Assembly (NCBI GenBank): GCA_013399875.1
Contig: VXAZ01005702.1
Coordinates: forward strand, 475,768 to 539,767
DNA: 64,000 bases
From: Gymnorhina tibicen
Taxonomy: Eukaryota; Chordata; Aves; Passeriformes; Artamidae
Reading direction: 5' to 3'
Part shown: in pieces, positions 59,475 to 64,000 of the stretch
Layout of the letters: each line of letters begins with the position of its first letter
How positions within the stretch are numbered: the first letter of the stretch is position 1
Notes under the pieces: model-generated
Database searches by the model: none
Told to the model about the DNA's origin: nothing
Seen by the model: only the letters and a program-made list of their open reading frames with translations
Made by a program: the position numbers and the translations under genes

Positions 59475-60065
59475 TCACCTAGCTTCAAAAGTGCCTGGTG
59501 GAAAAATGTCTGATTCATTGTCAGTCTTTATCTGCCAGTGAGCTGGGACCCCTGACCAGGGACCCAGAGGTAAGTAAGTTGTTTCCTGCTCTTTAAAGTA
59601 CTCATCACTTAAAAGCTGCAAACAGTCCTGATCAAGATTAAGTAAAGGGGGACATAGAAATGTAAAGGTCTTGAGAATAAAAATTCTGAAATTAAATACC
59701 CAGAATTTAAAAAATAGAGAATGGCTTTGACTGAGTAACCTTTGTTTTTCACTGGAAACAGAAATACAAGATGTGAATAAATCTATGTAAACTATGGGTG
59801 AAGGAAAAGGGAAAATGGCAATGATGATTCTGTCCCCAGATTCTAGGCTGTCGTGAAATACTAATTTTCTTGTCGTATCCCAGAGAGGATCTACTGGAGC
59901 AACACATTTCTCTTGTTGTTGCACTTGTTCTAGTTCATGTCTCTGAGAGAAGCCGGACATACAAGTCAAATTTTCCTTCCAGCATGGAGCTAGGATGAGG
60001 TAGAGTACTCTTAGGGCCCAGGATAACAAAAAAACACTGCTACTGATAGTGCTTGCCCCATACAC
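59475..60065 (-). other. Unexplained open frame of 196 codons
   Basis: This is the longest open frame outside a recognised repeat. It starts with GTG at 60,065; the first ATG gives about 161 residues. The N-terminus SSSVFLLSWALRVLYLILA is hydrophobic and could be a signal or membrane segment, but it precedes the first ATG. Later parts include VAPVDPLWDTTRKLVFHD and QDCLQLLSDEYFKEQ. I recognise no domain, and no repeat is visible in the interval. Frame length is somewhat above what composition predicts. It could be an old coding remnant or chance. Confidence 0.15.
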
Positions 60066-63000
60066 AACACTCAGTCACACCTAAGACAGCCTATAAAGTC
60101 ATATTTTAAAGCCAAGAAGGACTATTATGGTCCCTCCTAAACTTTAACACTTAACACTTTCCAGCAGCTCCACCTGATCTTTCAACCTCATAGTAAAATT
60201 TGTAGTTGATTAGTCATTCTATGTAAAAAATGGGTTTGCCTTAAGTTTTTTAGACTATATATTGATGTGGTTTCTTATATGGTATCTTTATGATATAAAC
60301 ATATGGCTTGCCCTGGTAACAGATAGATGACACAGATTTCACACATTTTAAGGCACATTTAGAAATGGTTCAGACAAAAATTAATGGCAGCGTATTTTGT
60401 TTTTGTCTTTCACAATTTTAATTTGTCAGTCATTTGTCAACAGGTGGAAGGTACGTCACTCTTTTAACACTGCCCATAAACATTTTATTGATTTAATTGT
60501 ATTCCATGTCACTAAAAAAAATAGCTCTCAATTCTCATTAGATAACAAGCAAAATGCTATGCATGCAGCAACCCACTGGCTACAGAAACTGGAGTGTTTT
60601 CCTTAAACTACTATGTGTTATTCATTAGGTCTCACAAAAAAGAAAAATTATATTATTGATTTGATAGCGTGATTGATTTGAAAGCCAGGCACTAAACAAG
60701 TTTCTGGAGTGCTGTGTATTCTTAACCGTTTTATTCTGTGGATTGCTGCAGAAAATCTTTTTCACACTGGACTTCTCTCATCTGGCAAAACATTAATTTT
60801 GAATTCCATCTATATCTTGTTTGGGTTTTTTTCAACTACTACTTAAAAAATATATAATAGATATTTTCCCGCAACTTAGGACAATTTAGGTGATCTACAA
60901 AACCATAACTTAAAAAACCATTTGAAAATTTTTCTCTCCTTTTCAATAGCCCTCTGTTGTGCTAGGCTGGCAGGTAAATTGTAGAAATTAGTATCCCAGA
61001 GAAGTACACGGAGCTAAAAAAAGACTTTTAATCTGGTATCTATTACTGTGTCAACCTTTTGATGACAACACCTAGCTGTCTTTATATAAGTTATATTTAG
61101 AGTATTGACAATCTAGTCAGTCACCCCTCAGACTGGGCCTGTGTTATGCATAGAGTCATAATGCAGGTGAAAGTTGCCTGTTCTAAGACACATTTGAAGC
61201 ATTTCCACCTACACAAGAATGGGCAGGAGAAATGTAATTAGTAAATTGTATTGCTTGAGTTTACAACTCATTACATCTCAGGCTGTTAATATTCACTTTT
61301 CTATTTCATTACTATTCATTTACCTTAACAAGATCCATACACAGCCAGTTTCAAAAAGACACTCAGTTTTAACACTGGAACCTACATCAAACATCTAGAA
61401 CTTCATAAACATGACAAAGTATCCTCTAATGGACATCAGAGTAAATTACGCCTTAACTTAGAGTCAGAAAGCCACAAGGTCAAAGAAAAGGCCTTCAATC
61501 TTTATCAGCACAGGCCTTCAGATGCACCCCGGTGACACTGCATTCATTCAGCTAAACAAGGCTGAGGTCTATACTGCCATTGATAGCTGAACTAACTGCC
61601 TTTAAGCTAATTTGCATATATTTGCTCACTGATATTTTAGTGCAGCGTAGATGCTTGTACATATACGACCAGTATTAACAAGCAGAAACCTGTTCTCTCC
61701 TCTGCAGAGCAGCCACAGCCTGCTTCAGCTGCAACAGCCTACCTGTCCCCAGCTGCGGCATGCAGAATGGCTCAGACACAAACACAGCTCAGAACAGCTG
61801 CTCTAGACTGCTCTTCTGCCACAGGTGCCACTTCTGATGTAAACTACTGCAAACTGAAAGTGCCTCTGTGGCCAGGCCCTTTTTAAATTCTGTATCGACC
61901 CAACTTACAGCACTGAAGACCCTTTTGTATCTTCCTGTGGGACAAAGTGTTGGGTTGGATGCACCTGAAGAATTCTACATATCTGCAAAGTATATCTCTT
62001 GCATACTCAGCTAAAAATTAAGAAAAGGAAACCAATTAAGAAAAAGCAGGAAAAGGTACAAGCCTAAACAAGACTTTCTTGGGAACATGAAGCTTCATCA
62101 GAGACATCAGAAAAAGCTGATCTACTGCTTTTATTTGTGGGATTTCAGCTAAGAATAGTGTTGGAAACATAAGAGGACAGTGATAACCATGAGTATGGAT
62201 ACACAATCCTTGCTGTAGTTGAATAGAGCATTTTGTCACACATTTGTTGCAATTTTCTTAGCACTTACCTTAAATTATTGAGTTTTTCAGTCAAAGCCTG
62301 AAAGGATAATGATGAACTAGGGAGACAGAATTCACAAGATAAGGAGGCAGACCAGTCAAAATGGATTGGAATACAGATGTTTGCATACTTTAACCCTCAC
62401 ACACTGCACAAAAACTTATCTAGATCTGGGTCCAAATTCTCCAGCTCAATCTCTTTTTTCTCTTCCTTGACTTCAAAAGAATCTTCCTAATGTAAAAAAA
62501 TTCTGGTGTGATAACAATGCTCCACCTAGTGGAAATAAAACTGTTCAAAGTAGTGTAAGACTAAAGCTCTAACTCACAGAAGTCATCTGTCAGTGCCTAA
62601 GTAGTCAATTTTTCCAGTGATAAGACAAAAAGTGCTAGCAGGACTATTAGAGTATAGTGCCAATTTAAGAACACAAAATACTGTCATTTTAAAATATTAA
62701 CAGCAAACAAAAAGAACAAATCTCTTGAGAATTATGAATCTATCATTAATTTGTTTATGCTGAAAAATCAATCGTACTAGGGAAAAAATCTGCACTACAT
62801 AGTGTCCTGCTACCTGTGAGGATTCTACACACTCCAAATCAGTGTCAGACTTAGAAATATTTTGATAAATTAAAAAGAACAACCATGACACCCCAGCCTT
62901 TCTTACTGCATTACTGCAGTGTCTCAGAATTTTGGTACTACAAGTAGCCAATATGAGGAGCACACTGAATAGATGACACAGTTTTATACACTGCAGGAAG

Positions 63001-63157
63001 GTTTTTAGTCATAGAGAAGACAGACATTCTATTGAAACTCAGAGAGAATTTGTGGTGCTTTCCTCTTCTGCAGCACTTCATGTTCCTGTGTTCCTACTGA
63101 TATATAAGGAGATGCTAAAACCAAACCAAAAATTAAGCTAAGCATCTGTAGATTATT

Positions 63158-63189
63158 ATATATGTGTACGTATGCACGTACACATATAT
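63158..63189. repeat. Palindrome with 14-bp perfect arms
   Basis: ATATATGTGTACGT (63,158-63,171) and ACGTACACATATAT (63,176-63,189) are perfect reverse complements around an ATGC loop. The arms include two ACGT motifs. It could form a cruciform or transcript hairpin; no gene context suggests a function. Confidence 0.93.
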
Positions 63190-64000
63190 CAACACACTCC
63201 GTAACGCAAATCCTGTACAGATAAATGTCTAGGGTTTGTTCCTATGCAGTGATTTGTTTCCAGACAATGCTTAAACAACCAATAAATTACATGAGTTCAA
63301 GGCAAGTGAGATAAAGAAACAGAAGTCTTCAGGGTTATTCAAAACTTCTCTAGGACAATATGTTTAATTTCAATTAATTCAGAACCTGGTTTTATTTCTT
63401 TCCTTCTCATGCTCCAGAGTAAGTCCTCTGTCCCCTCAATATTCTGTTTTTCAAGATGTTAAATCAGCAGAATTCACTGGTTGAGTAGAGACAATATTTA
63501 CAGAAAATAAATATGACAAGGGGATTTGAGGCAGAAATTTAATTCTCATTAATAATATTTCTATTCTAAGTTCAAATTACATCTATCTCCTTCCATCAAG
63601 TTAATTGTCTTCAATATCAGTCATGTAACTTGACTTGAAGCTGACACAAACCTGCTGTGGGACTCCACAGCAAAGAGGATTTGGGTCTTCACAGAGAAAT
63701 ATGCAGGAAGAATCACCATGAAGAAAGGTAGGATATGAATTTAAAGAGCACTACTTTCTTTGCCCTAAGTCCTCATGAATATATGCTTAGTATGCAGGAG
63801 GGGTGATGTAGCCTACAGCTTTCTGAAATATCCCCATTGAGAGACACCACTGTTATTACACAGCATGTCAACTATGTGGTTAATAGTTACTTTTGCTCTG
63901 AGGCCACTGATGTAGATTTCTACTTGTTCCTAAGAAGAATTTTGCTAAAAAAAGCTTCCCAGTGCTAATGCAAAGGTAGACAATTTATTTATATGAATGT

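Larger units (their letters stand above)
57831..64000. other. AT-rich non-coding stretch, no gene recognised
   Basis: No complete retroelement is visible apart from a possible ancient repeat relic near 58,916-58,975. A purine satellite lies at 59,223-59,372, an unexplained minus-strand frame at 59,475-60,065, and a palindrome at 63,158-63,189. The GC-richer patch at 61,690-61,850 is unrecognised. Confidence 0.5.

Noticed and set aside
1..64000. CRISPR arrays, tRNA, rRNA, prophage, operons, bacterial promoters or terminators
   Set aside because: Looked for regularly spaced repeats, cloverleaf-type GGTTCGA motifs and dense coding on either strand. None was seen; the window is vertebrate nuclear DNA.

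Overview
This window looks like AT-rich, gene-poor nuclear DNA from a bird. The evidence is four CR1 retroposon insertions with the avian CR1 3' tail (variants of ATTCTATGATTCTAT). There are also two copies of a roughly 1.2 kb GC-rich long terminal repeat of a kind I know from Neoaves, and two shorter LTRs with 6-7 bp target duplications. I see no bacterial gene organisation, no operons, no CRISPR array, no tRNA or rRNA gene, and no complete protein-coding gene. The exact species cannot be named from the sequence.

Layout. 1-4.9 kb: unique AT-rich DNA with a perfect 52-bp tandem duplication at 286-389. About 4.9-5.2 kb: an old CR1 on the minus strand. 10.63-11.26 kb: a solo LTR on the minus strand with matching 7-bp flanks and a terminal foldback. 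15.45-16.87 kb: a long LTR on the plus strand split by a minus-strand CR1. 16.9-28.9 kb: unique AT-rich DNA with one exon-like open block at 21,644-21,778. 28.96-29.50 kb: a plus-strand CR1. 31.45-33.10 kb: a plus-strand CR1 whose internal segments are out of order. 34.79-35.43 kb: a minus-strand CR1. 35.4-53.3 kb: mostly unique DNA with short tandem duplications and a few unexplained open frames. 53.32-53.83 kb: a plus-strand GC-rich solo LTR related at both ends to the one at 10.6 kb. 54.45-54.52 kb: two long T tracts around an ambiguous base. 56.67-57.83 kb: a second, uninterrupted copy of the long LTR. 59.22-59.37 kb: a pure-purine satellite containing an ambiguous base. 57.8-64 kb otherwise: unique DNA with one near-perfect 14-bp-arm palindrome.

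I found no set of genes working together. The protein-like open frames that can be explained lie in CR1, LTR or low-complexity DNA. A few open frames outside repeats, and two blocks flanked by good splice-site consensus, are unexplained and are reported with low confidence. The best supported observations are structural: the shuffled CR1, the two related LTRs with target duplications, the CR1 nested in an LTR, and the recent-looking tandem duplications. I did not find a convincing new biological system here.
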